From NCBI GenBank assembly GCA_937902925.1, contig CALFNN010000044.1, positions 1-35,319 on the forward strand: 35,319 nt of DNA, given 5' to 3'. The notes under the pieces were generated by a model. That model was not told the origin of the DNA, searched no databases, and saw only the letters and a list, made by a program, of their open reading frames with translations. This document shows, piece after piece, positions 17,491-25,861 of the stretch; position 1 is the first letter of the stretch, and the number at the start of each line of letters is the position of its first letter. Origin of the DNA: an uncultured Opitutaceae bacterium (GTDB lineage Bacteria > Verrucomicrobiota > Verrucomicrobiia > Opitutales > Opitutaceae). The translations under genes and the position numbers were made by a program.

Positions 17491-18651
17491 ATGAATTCCG
17501 CCACCGACACCGCCTCGACCACACCACCGCTTCCCGTGCCCGCCGCGCAGCCGGCACGCTCCCGCCGGCACCGCGCCGGCCACGCAATCGCCGCGGCGCG
17601 GCCCATCCTGCTTGCCGTGCTCGCCGTCGGCGCCCTCGCCTGGTGCGCGCACACCGCCTGGGGCCTCTACCACTACGAGACGACCGACGACGCCTACGTG
17701 GTCGGGCACCTGCACCAGATCAGTTCGCAGATCGACGGCCAGGTGCAGGAAGTCCTCGTGCACGACAACCAGATCGTGCGGGCCGGCGACGTCCTCCTCC
17801 GCCTCGACCCGCTCGAGTTTCAGATCGCCCTGCAAAAAGCCGAGGCCGGCGTCGCGGAGGCGCACGCCCAGGCCACCCAGGCGGAAGCCGCCGTCCACCA
17901 GACCGACGCCGCGCTCGCCGAGGCCCACGCGCGCGTCACCCAGGGCGAGGCGCAACTCGCCCAGGCCGAGGCCCAGCTCACGCTTGCCAAGCTCACGCTC
18001 GCCCGCAACGACCAACTCTTCGCCCATGGCGGCGCGGTCACGCAGGCGGACGTCGACACGGCCCGCAGCGGGTCGCTCGCCGCGCAGGCCAACCGCGACG
18101 CGGCGCAAGCCGCCATCGCCGCCGCCCACGCGGCCGTCGGGTCCGCCGAAGCCAATCAGGCGGCGTCGCGGGCCCAGGCCGCCGCCGCGGGCGCCAACGT
18201 CGGCGTGGCCGAGGCCGCGCGCAGCGACGCCGCCCGCCTCCTCGCCCAGGCGACCGTCGTCGCTCCGGCCGCCGGTCGCATCGGCAACAAGCACATCGAA
18301 CCCGGCAACCGGGTGCTCGCGGGCCAGGCGCTGCTCGCCCTGGTCGAGCCCGACACCTGGATCATCGCCAACTTCAAGGAAACGCAGCTCGCGCACATGA
18401 ATCCCGGCCAGCAGGTCGAACTTAAAATCGACGCCCTCCCGGGCACGGACATCCACGGCACGCTCGAAAGCCTCTCGCCTGCCAGCGGCGCCCAGTTTGC
18501 CCTCCTGCCCCCGGACAACTCGACCGGCAATTTCAACAAGGTCGTGCAGCGGGTCCCGGTGAAAATCCTCCTCGACGACGCCAGCCGCGCCGCCGTGGGC
18601 GACCGCCTGCGGGTCGGCCTGTCGGTCGAGGTCGGCGTGCGCGTTCGCTGA
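17491..18651 (+). CDS. HlyD family membrane fusion protein (EmrA-like)
   Basis: This 386-residue periplasmic adaptor has a short cytoplasmic tail, one membrane helix (PILLAVLAVGALAWCAHTAWGLY, about 35-57), then the N-terminal half of a lipoyl-like domain (ETTDDAYVVGHLHQISSQIDGQVQEVLVHDNQIVRAGDVLLRLDP). An Ala/Gln-rich coiled-coil hairpin (about 110-255) follows, then the second lipoyl half (VVAPAAGRIGNKHIEPGNRVLAGQALLALV) and a beta-barrel segment (WIIANFKETQLAHMNPGQQVELKIDALPG). This is the EmrA arrangement, and the partner is the DHA2 permease just upstream. The ATG at 17491 lies 30 bp after the permease stop. Confidence 0.94.
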   Translation: MNSATDTASTTPPLPVPAAQPARSRRHRAGHAIAAARPILLAVLAVGALAWCAHTAWGLYHYETTDDAYVVGHLHQISSQIDGQVQEVLVHDNQIVRAGDVLLRLDPLEFQIALQKAEAGVAEAHAQATQAEAAVHQTDAALAEAHARVTQGEAQLAQAEAQLTLAKLTLARNDQLFAHGGAVTQADVDTARSGSLAAQANRDAAQAAIAAAHAAVGSAEANQAASRAQAAAAGANVGVAEAARSDAARLLAQATVVAPAAGRIGNKHIEPGNRVLAGQALLALVEPDTWIIANFKETQLAHMNPGQQVELKIDALPGTDIHGTLESLSPASGAQFALLPPDNSTGNFNKVVQRVPVKILLDDASRAAVGDRLRVGLSVEVGVRVR

Positions 18652-18660
18652 CGAACCGCC

Positions 18661-18692
18661 AAAAATCAAAAACCGCCATGAAAATGGCGGTT
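18661..18692 (-). terminator. Intrinsic terminator after tRNA-Val
   Basis: On the minus strand a 9-bp perfect stem (arms 18671-18679 and 18684-18692, loop TTTC) is followed by TTTGATTTTT. It lies 5 bp after the tRNA-Val 3' end and should end transcription of the tRNA and probably the upstream ribF operon. On the plus strand the same hairpin lacks a U-run, so it is a weaker stop for the convergent emrA-like gene. Confidence 0.8.
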
Positions 18693-18696
18693 CAGA

Positions 18697-18773
18697 TGGT
18701 GGACCTTACTGGACTCGAACCAGTGACCTTTTCCATGTCAAGGAAACGCTCTAACCAACTGAGCTAAAGGTCC
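18697..18773 (-). tRNA. tRNA-Val (anticodon GAC)
   Basis: The minus strand folds as a complete tRNA of 77 nt. The acceptor arms GGACCTT and AAGGTCC pair fully, with discriminator A and an encoded CCA. The D arm is GCTC/GAGC, the anticodon stem TTTCC/GGAAA with loop TTGACAT gives anticodon GAC (valine), and the T arm is ACTGG-TTCGAGT-CCAGT. It sits 37 bp after the ribF stop in the same direction with no obvious promoter between them, so it may be cotranscribed with ribF. Confidence 0.97.
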
Positions 18774-18810
18774 GAAAAACGGAGTCGGCGAGTAACGCCA
18801 GCGGGACACG

Positions 18811-19755
18811 TCAGCGCAAGGAAAAATCTGCGGTCGCCGTCTCGCGGTCGCGGGCGATCTGTGCGCGAAGTTCGTCGACGTTGCCAAACTTCATCTCGGG
18901 CCGCAGGAAACGCAGCCATTCGACCGTGATGGCGTCGCCGGCATCGAAGGGACATTCCCCGAGCACGTGGGTCTCGAGCCGGGGCTCGGTCGACTGCTCG
19001 ACCGTGGGCCGCAGCCCGTAGTTGGCGACGGCCGGCAGCGGCGCCGTCGCTTTCGCCCCGGACACGCGCGCCACATAGACCCCGAACCGCGGGCGCTGAC
19101 CCGGCGACCATGCGAGGTTGAGCGTCGGAAACCCGATGGTCCGGCCCAGGCGTTTGCCGGACGCCACGACGCCCTCGGCGAAATACGTGTAGCCGAGCAG
19201 CGCGTTGGCCGCCGCGATCTCGCCCGCCGCCAGCAGCCCGCGGATCCGCGTGCTGCTGATCGGCTCGCCGTCGAAGCTGATCCGCGGCGCGCTGAACAGG
19301 TCGAGACCGAGGCGGCGTGCCTCGGCCACCAGCAGGGCGACGTCCCCGCGGCGTCCGCGGCCAAACCGGAAATTCTCGCCGGCGTAGACCGCGGCGAGGT
19401 GCGGCAGCTTCTGCCCGAGCCACGGCAGAAAATCCTCCGCGGCGATCGCGGCAAATTCCCGGGTGAACGGCTGCGTGATCACCGCCTCGACTCCCAGTCG
19501 CAGCAGCAGTCGCGCCCTCGTGGCCCCGTCCAGGATAAGCGGCGTGGGATGCTCCGGGCGAAAGAGTGCGCTCGGATGCGGCCAGAAGGTCAGGACCGCC
19601 GCGATCCCGTCGCTGCGGCGCGCGGATTGCACCGCCGCCTCGACCACCGCGCGATGCCCCAGATGCACCCCGTCGAACATCCCGATTGCCAGGTGCAGCG
19701 GCCGGTCGGGGAGCGCGACGCGGTCCAGGCCGTCGAACTGGGCGGGCGGGTTCAC
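18811..19755 (-). CDS. ribF: Bifunctional riboflavin kinase/FAD synthetase RibF
   Basis: This 314-residue protein makes FMN and FAD. The N-terminal FAD synthetase half has [12 protein letters not shown] (nucleotidyltransferase motif), [27 protein letters not shown] and [15 protein letters not shown]. The C-terminal riboflavin kinase half has [35 protein letters not shown] and ETHVL. The start is GTG at 19755, overlapping the truB stop as GTGA; the frame is open far upstream but that part covers truB and nrnA. ribF next to truB at the end of a nusA-infB operon is a common arrangement. The tRNA-Val follows downstream. Confidence 0.95.
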   Translation of the reverse strand: MNPPAQFDGLDRVALPDRPLHLAIGMFDGVHLGHRAVVEAAVQSARRSDGIAAVLTFWPHPSALFRPEHPTPLILDGATRARLLLRLGVEAVITQPFTREFAAIAAEDFLPWLGQKLPHLAAVYAGENFRFGRGRRGDVALLVAEARRLGLDLFSAPRISFDGEPISSTRIRGLLAAGEIAAANALLGYTYFAEGVVASGKRLGRTIGFPTLNLAWSPGQRPRFGVYVARVSGAKATAPLPAVANYGLRPTVEQSTEPRLETHVLGECPFDAGDAITVEWLRFLRPEMKFGNVDELRAQIARDRETATADFSLR

Positions 19756-20477
19756 AACGCAACACTCGGCACCGCGTCGCGCACGTGAATCAGGCGCTTC
19801 TCGATCTCCGGCAGCGACAGCGCCTGAATCTGGTCGAGCGTGAGCGCCTGCGCCACGTTGAACTTTTCCGTCGCCGTCCGCCGCAGCGCGGAGAGATGCG
19901 CTCCGCAGCCGAGTTTCTGGCCGAGGTCGTGCGCGAGCGTGCGCACGTAGGTGCCCTTCGTGCAGCGGAGCCGGAAATCGAGTTGGGGCGGCGCGAACCG
20001 CGTCAGCTCCCAGCTCATCACGCGGATGAAGCGGGGCTCGCGCACGATTTCCTCGCCCTTGCGCGCGCTCTTGTAGAGCGGCACCCCGTCGATCTTGATC
20101 GCGGAATACATCGGCGGCGTCTGGTATTGGTCGCCCAGGAAGGTCTTGATCGCCGCCAGCACGTCCGCCTCCGTCAGCGGCGGGACCGGGCGCGTTTCCA
20201 TCACCTCGCCGTCGGCGTCCTGCGTGTCGGTGACCCGGCCGAGCTCGATCGTGCCTTCGTATTCCTTGTCGAGGCTGATGAGAAATTGCGAGACGCGCGT
20301 CGCCTTGCCGACAAGGATGATCAACAACCCCGTCGCCATCGGGTCGAGCGTGCCGGCGTGCCCGATGCGTTTCATTTTCAACTTGCCGCGCAGACGGGCC
20401 ACGACGTCGTGCGAGGTGTGGTCGCGCGGCTTGTCCACGAGGAGGACGCCCTCGAGTTCCTTTGGTGGCTGCAACAT
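19752..20477 (-). CDS. truB: tRNA pseudouridine(55) synthase TruB
   Basis: This 241-residue enzyme converts U55 of the tRNA T loop to pseudouridine. Motif I is intact: [17 protein letters not shown], with catalytic Asp45. [42 protein letters not shown] and [30 protein letters not shown] are further TruB signatures. The protein is shorter than the E. coli enzyme (314 residues) and appears to lack a C-terminal PUA domain, as in other short TruB forms. The ATG at 20477 lies 3 bp after the nrnA stop; the stop overlaps the ribF GTG. Confidence 0.96.
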   Translation of the reverse strand: MLQPPKELEGVLLVDKPRDHTSHDVVARLRGKLKMKRIGHAGTLDPMATGLLIILVGKATRVSQFLISLDKEYEGTIELGRVTDTQDADGEVMETRPVPPLTEADVLAAIKTFLGDQYQTPPMYSAIKIDGVPLYKSARKGEEIVREPRFIRVMSWELTRFAPPQLDFRLRCTKGTYVRTLAHDLGQKLGCGAHLSALRRTATEKFNVAQALTLDQIQALSLPEIEKRLIHVRDAVPSVAL

Positions 20478-20480
20478 GGC

Positions 20481-21494
20481 TCAGCCTTTCCCCGCCGCGT
20501 CGACCGCGGCGATGCGCAACGCCAGCGCCGCGACCAGCCGCGCGTAGAAGTCCTCCCCGCCGCCCTTGAGATTCAACCCCGCCGCGCACGCATGGCCGCC
20601 GCCGTTGAACTGGCCCGCGATGAGGTCGACCCGATAGGCCGGATCCTTGGCCCGCAGGCTCGCCTTCACCGCCCCGCCCGGCCGCTCCTCGATCAACGCA
20701 CCGATGTCGACGCCGTCGATGCTCCGGGCGTAGTCGACCAGGCCCTCCGTGTCCTCGGCGCTTGTGCCCGTCTGTGCAAAGATGCCGTCGCTGAGCCGGC
20801 CGATGCACACCCGGCCGCCGCACTCGAGTTTCAACGAGGACAGGAAATGCTGCAGCAGGCGCAACTTGCCCTCGGACTCGCGCTCGTAGAGCTCGAAACC
20901 CGCCTCGGCGGGCTTCGCCCCGCGTGCCACCAACTCGCCCGCCAGCACGAAGCAGCGACGCGACGTGGAGTTGAAGCGAAACTGTCCCGTGTCGGTCAGG
21001 ATGCCCGCATAAAGCGCCTGGGCCGTCTGCGCATCCACCGGCAGCCCGTTGTCGAAAAAGATGCCGGCGAGGATCTCGCAGGTCGCCGCCGACGCACTGT
21101 CGACCAGGTTGGTGATCGCGAAGGCGACGTTCGACAAATGGTGATCGATCGCGGCGACCGGCGACGGGTAACGGGCCTTGAGCCGCTCGCCGCCCCGCGC
21201 ATGGTCGGCGCAGTCGACAAAAATCGCGACGCGATCGTCCGGCTGTTGCAGCACGTCGTCAGTGCGGATGAACCTCATCCCGGGCGCCAGGAATGCGAGA
21301 CGGCGCGGCACGGCGTCGGCGTTGACGCAGACGACATCGTGGCCGAGCGCGGCGAGCACGCGCGCCAACGCCACCTGCGAGCCGATGCAGTCGCCGTCCG
21401 GTCGCGCGTGGCCGACGACCGCGATCTTGCGGCGCGCAAGCGACGGGAGCAGGCGGGCGAACGCCGCGGAGAGTTCGGGATAGAATTTCTCCAT
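20481..21494 (-). CDS. nrnA: DHH family phosphoesterase (NrnA-like nanoRNase/PAP phosphatase)
   Basis: This 337-residue DHH-DHHA1 phosphoesterase resembles NrnA, which degrades very short RNA oligomers and dephosphorylates pAp. Metal-binding motifs are VGHARPDGDCIGSQ (I), FVDCADHARGG (II), AIDHHLSN (DHH, III) and LYAGILTDTGQFRFNST (IV). The C-terminal DHHA1 domain ends with GQFNGGGHACAAG. It lies between rbfA and truB, its usual position in many genomes. The ATG at 21494 is one base after the rbfA stop, and the stop is 3 bp before truB. The nrnA name is by family similarity. Confidence 0.9.
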   Translation of the reverse strand: MEKFYPELSAAFARLLPSLARRKIAVVGHARPDGDCIGSQVALARVLAALGHDVVCVNADAVPRRLAFLAPGMRFIRTDDVLQQPDDRVAIFVDCADHARGGERLKARYPSPVAAIDHHLSNVAFAITNLVDSASAATCEILAGIFFDNGLPVDAQTAQALYAGILTDTGQFRFNSTSRRCFVLAGELVARGAKPAEAGFELYERESEGKLRLLQHFLSSLKLECGGRVCIGRLSDGIFAQTGTSAEDTEGLVDYARSIDGVDIGALIEERPGGAVKASLRAKDPAYRVDLIAGQFNGGGHACAAGLNLKGGGEDFYARLVAALALRIAAVDAAGKG

Positions 21495-21495
21495 G

Positions 21496-21882
21496 TCAGC
21501 CCTCCGCCTCCGGCGGGGTGGCGTCGGCGCCCGCCTCGCCCGCGACCGGCGGCGGCAGTTCGTCGAGCATCCGGATGATCCGGGTGCCGCGGATGGCGGA
21601 CCGATCGAGCACATATTCGAACCGCGGCAAAAACTTGAGCACGATGCGGCGCCCCAATTCCTGGCGGATGGCCGGCGCCCGGCTGCGCAGCCAGCGAAGT
21701 TTCTGGGTCGCCGTCTCCTCGTCGCCCACGATGGACACAAAGACGCGACCATCCCGCAGGTCCGGCGCCACGCGCACCTCGGTGATCGTCACCGCGACGG
21801 TCTCGCTCTGGTATTGCTGGTGCAGGATGGCGCTGAGCTCGCGCTGCACGAGTTCGTTGACGCGAATGGTGCGGTTGCTCAT
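21496..21882 (-). CDS. rbfA: Ribosome-binding factor RbfA
   Basis: This 128-residue KH-fold protein helps 30S subunit maturation at the 5' end of 16S rRNA. The N-terminal pattern MSNRTIRVNELVQRELSAIL, then VTITEVRVAPDLRDGRVFVSIVG, and finally LGRRIVLKFLPRFEYVLDRSAIRGTRIIRMLDEL fit RbfA. The ATG at 21882 agrees with the family start; the longer open frame to 22068 runs into infB and is rejected. The C-terminus has a short Pro/Ala/Glu extension. The stop is one base before the nrnA start. Confidence 0.94.
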   Translation of the reverse strand: MSNRTIRVNELVQRELSAILHQQYQSETVAVTITEVRVAPDLRDGRVFVSIVGDEETATQKLRWLRSRAPAIRQELGRRIVLKFLPRFEYVLDRSAIRGTRIIRMLDELPPPVAGEAGADATPPEAEG

Positions 21883-21920
21883 CGGCGGGTCGATTGCGAT
21901 TCGCGCTTTTCGATTTCCGG

Positions 21921-21957
21921 CCGGCGGTCTCGCGAAACGAAAATCGAGAACCGCCGG
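21921..21957 (-). other. Hairpin in the infB-rbfA spacer
   Basis: Inverted arms CCGGCGGTCTCG (21921-21932) and CGAGAACCGCCGG (21945-21957) can form a stem of about 12 bp with one bulged base in the 82-bp gap between infB and rbfA. There is no U-run downstream on the minus strand, so it is not a standard terminator. It could be an mRNA processing or stability element; this is only inferred from structure. Confidence 0.4.
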
Positions 21958-21964
21958 GCGGGAA

Positions 21965-24469
21965 TCAGAGGGACGCCCGGACCTTCTGGATTTCGTAGCA
22001 CTCGATGACGTCGCCCTCTTTGTAGCCGTTGAAGTCATCGAGCTTGATGCCGCACTCGAGGCCGGCACGGACCTCGTTCGCGTCGTCCTTGAAGCGCTTG
22101 AGCGTGGCGATTTTGCCCTCGTGCACGATTTCGCGGCCGCGCCGCAGGCGGGCCGAGGCGTTGCGGTTGATCTTGCCCTCGGTGACGAGGCAGCCGGCCA
22201 CGAAGCCCTTCGCGAGCGGAAACACCTGGCGCACCTCGGCGGCGCCGGTCTTCGTCTCCTTGAGATCCGGGTCGAGCAGGTCCGCCATCATCTCGCGCAC
22301 CTTGTCCCCCATCTCGTAAATGATGTCGTAGGTCTCGACCCGCACCCCGTGGTGCTTGGCGAGCGGCGTGACGCCGTTTTCGAGCTTGGTATGGAAACCG
22401 ATGATCACCGAGCCCGCGGCGCTGGCCATCAGCACGTCGTTCTTGGTCACGAGGCCGACGTCGATCGCGACGATCTCGAGTGAAACCTTGGTGCTCTTGA
22501 TGCCCTCGAGCACGGAACGCACCGCCTCGGCGGAACCGAAGACGTCGGTCTTCACGATGAGCTTGAGCACCTTCGCCTGCGTGGCCGCGATGTTGGCGAA
22601 GAGCTGCTCGACCGAAACTTCCTTCGGCGCGGCCGCGGCGGTCGTGACCACGCTCTTCAGGCGCAACTCCTCCTCCTCGGCGAGTTTCTCGGCCTCGCGG
22701 GCGTTCTTGACGGCCTTGAAGGTCGCGCCGCTGTCCGGCGTGCCGGACCAGCCGATGACGCGCACGGGCGTCGACGGCGGGGCTTCCTTCAAGTTTTCGC
22801 CCTTGTCGTCGAACATCGCGCGCACCTTGGCGTAGTGCGGGCCGCAAACGATGGCGTCGCCGACGCGCAACGTGCCGCGCTGCACGATGACCGTCGCGAG
22901 CGGGCCGCGGCCGAAATCGATCTCGGATTCGATGATGACGCCGCTGGCCTCCGCCTTCGGGTTGGCCTTGAGTTCCAGCACGTCCGCCTGCAGCAGGATC
23001 ATCTCCAGCAGGTCGGTGACGCCGGTGCCCTTGATGGCGGAAACCGGCACAGTGATGGTTTCGCCACCCCAGTCCTCGGGCGCGATATTGCGCTGCTGCA
23101 TCTGCGCCTTGACCTGCTCGAGGTTCGCGCCCTTCACGTCCATCTTGTTGACCGCGACGAGCAGCGTGACCTTGGCGTCCTGGGCGTGCTTGAGCGCCTC
23201 GTCCGTCTGGGGCATGAAGCCGTCATCGGCGGCGACGACCAGCACGGCGATGTCGGTGACGTTGGCCCCGCGGGCCCGCATCTTGGAAAACGCGGCGTGG
23301 CCCGGCGTGTCGAGGAAGGTGATCTTGCGGCCGTTGAATTCGATCTGGTAGGCGCCGATATGCTGGGTGATGCCGCCGGCCTCGCCGTCGGCGACATGCG
23401 CCTTGCGGATTGCGTCGAGCAGCGACGTCTTGCCGTGGTCGACGTGACCGAGGATGCACACGACGGGCGGCCGCGGCTGGAGATGCTTCGACTCGTCCTC
23501 CTCGGGTTTCTTTTCCTTCTTGTCCTTCTGGGCCTGCTGCACCGCCGGATCGCCGCGATGCTTGATCTCGAGCAGAATCCCGTATTTCTCGGCGACCTTC
23601 TGGGCGACCGCCTCGTCGATGGTCGAGTTCATCGCCGCGAAACCCACGAGCTGGTTGAGTTCGGAGATGAGCTTGAACGGCTTCAACCCGAGCGCGACCG
23701 CGAAGTCGCGCACGATGATCGGCGGCTTCATCGGGAGAACCTTGATGCCTTCCCGCATCGTGATGACCGGCACGGTCGCCGGCATCGGCGGCGGCACGGG
23801 AGCGGCGCCGGGAAGCGGTGGCGGTTTCGGGGCCATCACGGCGGACCGCACCGGCAGCGGCGGCGGGGCGGCCGGCACCTTCGCCACGGGCGGCGGCGCC
23901 GAAACGACGGGCGGCGCGGAGACCGGGACCGGCCGGGCTACGAACGGGGCGGCGGCCGGAGGGGCCTTGGCCACGGGAGTCGGTGGGGAATAAGGGGACG
24001 ATGTCGGCCGCGGCGCCGGCGACGGGGCGACGGGAATGCGGGCCACCGGCGGCGGCGCGGAAACGGGCCGGGGGGCAGCCGGAGCCGGCTTCGCGACCAC
24101 GGACGGAACGGGCGTCGCGGCAACCACCGGATTCGCCGGGACACTCTTGGCGGCGGCGGCGACCTCGTGCTCGCGTTGAATATCTTCCTTGGATTTGACG
24201 AACACCCCCGCCGGCAGGACCACCTTCGGCTGCACGTCGGTCTCGACCGTGGGTGCGGCCGGTGCCGCCGCCGGCGCCTCCGCGTGGGCGGCGGGTGCCG
24301 TGGCTTTCGCCGCAAATTCCTTCTCGATCTCCTCGATGTAGATTTTGCTGACCGTGCTCGACACCGACTTGGTGTCCGCCGCGACCCAGCCACGCTTCTT
24401 CAGCAAGGTGAGGAGTTCCTTACCTTCCATATTGATGCGTTTGGCGAGTTCGTGGATGCGGAGGCTCAT
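21965..24469 (-). CDS. infB: Translation initiation factor IF-2
   Basis: This 834-residue IF-2 recruits fMet-tRNA to the 30S subunit. The N-terminal IF2_N domain starts MSLRIHELAKRINMEGKELL (1-55). A long Ala/Pro/Val-rich linker (about 60-275) is followed by the second N-domain (IIVRDFAVALGLKPFKLISELN) and the GTPase domain with GHVDHGKTS (G1, near 341-349), DTPGHAAF (G3) and NKMD (G4). Domains II, III and C2 end the protein, with the family-typical GYKEGDVIECYEIQKVRASL-type end. ATG 24469 is set by the IF2_N start; the open frame beyond it overlaps nusA. The gap to nusA is 34 bp and I see no Shine-Dalgarno sequence there. Confidence 0.96.
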   Translation of the reverse strand: MSLRIHELAKRINMEGKELLTLLKKRGWVAADTKSVSSTVSKIYIEEIEKEFAAKATAPAAHAEAPAAAPAAPTVETDVQPKVVLPAGVFVKSKEDIQREHEVAAAAKSVPANPVVAATPVPSVVAKPAPAAPRPVSAPPPVARIPVAPSPAPRPTSSPYSPPTPVAKAPPAAAPFVARPVPVSAPPVVSAPPPVAKVPAAPPPLPVRSAVMAPKPPPLPGAAPVPPPMPATVPVITMREGIKVLPMKPPIIVRDFAVALGLKPFKLISELNQLVGFAAMNSTIDEAVAQKVAEKYGILLEIKHRGDPAVQQAQKDKKEKKPEEDESKHLQPRPPVVCILGHVDHGKTSLLDAIRKAHVADGEAGGITQHIGAYQIEFNGRKITFLDTPGHAAFSKMRARGANVTDIAVLVVAADDGFMPQTDEALKHAQDAKVTLLVAVNKMDVKGANLEQVKAQMQQRNIAPEDWGGETITVPVSAIKGTGVTDLLEMILLQADVLELKANPKAEASGVIIESEIDFGRGPLATVIVQRGTLRVGDAIVCGPHYAKVRAMFDDKGENLKEAPPSTPVRVIGWSGTPDSGATFKAVKNAREAEKLAEEEELRLKSVVTTAAAAPKEVSVEQLFANIAATQAKVLKLIVKTDVFGSAEAVRSVLEGIKSTKVSLEIVAIDVGLVTKNDVLMASAAGSVIIGFHTKLENGVTPLAKHHGVRVETYDIIYEMGDKVREMMADLLDPDLKETKTGAAEVRQVFPLAKGFVAGCLVTEGKINRNASARLRRGREIVHEGKIATLKRFKDDANEVRAGLECGIKLDDFNGYKEGDVIECYEIQKVRASL

Positions 24470-24503
24470 TCGTGATCGGGCAGTGGAGGAGTTCGTTAGA
24501 TGA

Positions 24504-25736
24504 CTAGGACTTCGCGCCGGCAACCCGGCCGATGATGTCGGCGGCTTCCTCGGCGGTGAAGCCGGCGCCGACGAGGTCGTCGCCCTCGACGCCCTCGAAA
24601 AGTTCGAGCGAGACAAAGCCGGCTTTGACGAGGCGCAGCGCCGTCTCGTCGGACAGGCCCAGCGCCGCGACGAGCTTGCGCTTGGCGTCGCCCTCGGGAT
24701 CGGCGCCGACCGCTTTGAATTCCTCGATGTCGAGGCGCCAGCCGATGAGGCGCGAGGTGAGGCGCGCGTTCTGGCCCTTGCGGCCGATCGCAACCGCAAG
24801 GTCGTCGGTGGCCACCTTCAGGAGGATGCGGTGGGTCTTGTCGTCGAGCGTGATCTCGCGCGGCACGGCCGGCTTGAGCGCCTCGATGATCATCTCCCGC
24901 GGGTCGGCGTAATACTTGATGATGTCGATTTTCTCGCCGTTGAGCTCGCGGACGATCGTCTTCACGCGAGCCCCGCGGGCGCCAACGCACGCGCCGACGG
25001 GATCGACCTTCGGGTCGCTGCTCGTCACGGCGATTTTGGTGCGGTAACCGGGCTCGCGGGCGAAGGCCTCGATCTTCACCGTGCCGTCGGCGACCTCGGT
25101 CACCTCGAGTTCAAACAGGCGGCGGACAAATTTCGGGCTGGCGCGGGTGAGGATGATCTCGGGACCGCGCGGCGTGCTCTCGATTTCCAACAGGAGGCAG
25201 CGGATGCGCTCGCCCGGCTGGTATTCCTCGCCGGGGACCTGCTCCTTGCCTGGCATGACCGCCTCGGCCTTGCCGAGGTCGACGTAAAGGTCGTTGCGCT
25301 CGCGGCGGCGGACGGTGCCGGTGACGATGTTGCCCACCTGATCCTTGAAGTCGTCGTAAATGCGGTCCTTTTCGAACTGCCGCAGGCGCTGCATCACGGC
25401 CTGGCGGGCGGTCTGCGCGGCGATGCGGCCGAGGGTCGACGGATCGATTTCCTTCTCGATCATCTCGCCGATCACGGCGCCCGGCTTCACCAACTGGGCC
25501 TTCTCGATGTGAATCTCGGTCTTGGGGTTGCTGATCGAGTCGACCACCTTCATCACCGCCCAAGCGTGCAGCTGGCCGTTCTTGGGATTGATGTCGATCT
25601 TCAGCTCCTGGCCCGAATTCACGCCCTTCTGCGCGGCAGTCTTCAGGGCGTTCGAAATCGTCGCGATCATGTCGGATCGCGGGATGCCCTTCTCCTTCTC
25701 CATGTATTCCAGGACGGAAAGAATTTCGCTGCTCAT
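24504..25736 (-). CDS. nusA: Transcription termination/antitermination protein NusA
   Basis: This 410-residue NusA has the N-terminal RNA-polymerase-binding domain (about 1-130), an S1 domain (about 135-200, [28 protein letters not shown]), two KH domains (about 200-345; [30 protein letters not shown] and [13 protein letters not shown] are diagnostic) and a short C-terminal helix-hairpin-helix repeat. It modulates pausing, intrinsic termination and antitermination. The upstream leader contains a promoter-like pair and, 17-48 bp before the ATG, a terminator-like hairpin, described separately. No Shine-Dalgarno sequence is visible before ATG 25736. The usual upstream neighbour rimP is absent here. 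Confidence 0.96.
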   Translation of the reverse strand: MSSEILSVLEYMEKEKGIPRSDMIATISNALKTAAQKGVNSGQELKIDINPKNGQLHAWAVMKVVDSISNPKTEIHIEKAQLVKPGAVIGEMIEKEIDPSTLGRIAAQTARQAVMQRLRQFEKDRIYDDFKDQVGNIVTGTVRRRERNDLYVDLGKAEAVMPGKEQVPGEEYQPGERIRCLLLEIESTPRGPEIILTRASPKFVRRLFELEVTEVADGTVKIEAFAREPGYRTKIAVTSSDPKVDPVGACVGARGARVKTIVRELNGEKIDIIKYYADPREMIIEALKPAVPREITLDDKTHRILLKVATDDLAVAIGRKGQNARLTSRLIGWRLDIEEFKAVGADPEGDAKRKLVAALGLSDETALRLVKAGFVSLELFEGVEGDDLVGAGFTAEEAADIIGRVAGAKS

Positions 25737-25753
25737 AAGGTTGGCTAAATGGG

Positions 25754-25785
25754 AAAAAAAAAGCGGGCCGCAGGGCCCACTTTTT
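25754..25785 (-). terminator. Terminator-like hairpin in the nusA leader
   Basis: On the minus strand a 12-bp stem (AAAAAGTGGGCC with GGCCCGCTTTTT, one G-U pair, loop CTGC) runs into a stretch of nine T residues and ends 17 bp before the nusA ATG. On the plus strand the U-run is shorter and the stem has a C-A mismatch. It may end transcripts from the upstream DUF2851 gene, but it also lies downstream of the best nusA promoter candidate, so nusA transcripts probably have to pass it. That makes an attenuator plausible. Confidence 0.75.
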
Positions 25786-25795
25786 GGAAAGTGAG
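25776..25795 (-). promoter_or_regulatory. Alternative stem overlapping the nusA leader terminator
   Basis: On the minus strand CTCACTTT (25795-25788) can pair with AAAGTGGG (25783-25776) around the loop CCAA, giving 8 pairs including one G-U. The second arm is part of the left arm of the terminator stem, so the two structures exclude each other. This is the layout expected of an antiterminator, but the terminator stem looks more stable and no ligand or protein site is apparent. Confidence 0.45.
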
Positions 25796-25811
25796 TTTGA
25801 TTGAGTCGGTA

Positions 25812-25841
25812 AACCTACCGTGTCGACGGATTTCTTGTCAA
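25812..25841 (-). promoter_or_regulatory. nusA: Candidate sigma70-type promoter for nusA operon
   Basis: On the minus strand a perfect TTGACA (25841-25836) is followed 18 bases later by TAGGTT (25817-25812), a fair -10 match. Transcription would begin near 25805, giving a leader of about 70 nt before nusA that contains the terminator-like hairpin. It lies just after the DUF2851 stop. No other good promoter is seen between the hairpin and nusA, where only 17 bp remain. Confidence 0.6.
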
Positions 25842-25861
25842 GCCCGGCACCCGGCCGCGAC

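Noticed and set aside
19566-21578. Plus-strand open frame of 670 codons opposite ribF, truB and nrnA
   Set aside because: Three conserved genes with intact catalytic motifs lie on the minus strand; the plus frame is a codon-bias shadow.
22835-24475. Plus-strand open frame of over 540 codons opposite infB
   Set aside because: It mirrors the repetitive Ala/Pro linker and GTPase domain of IF-2 and has no recognisable domain.
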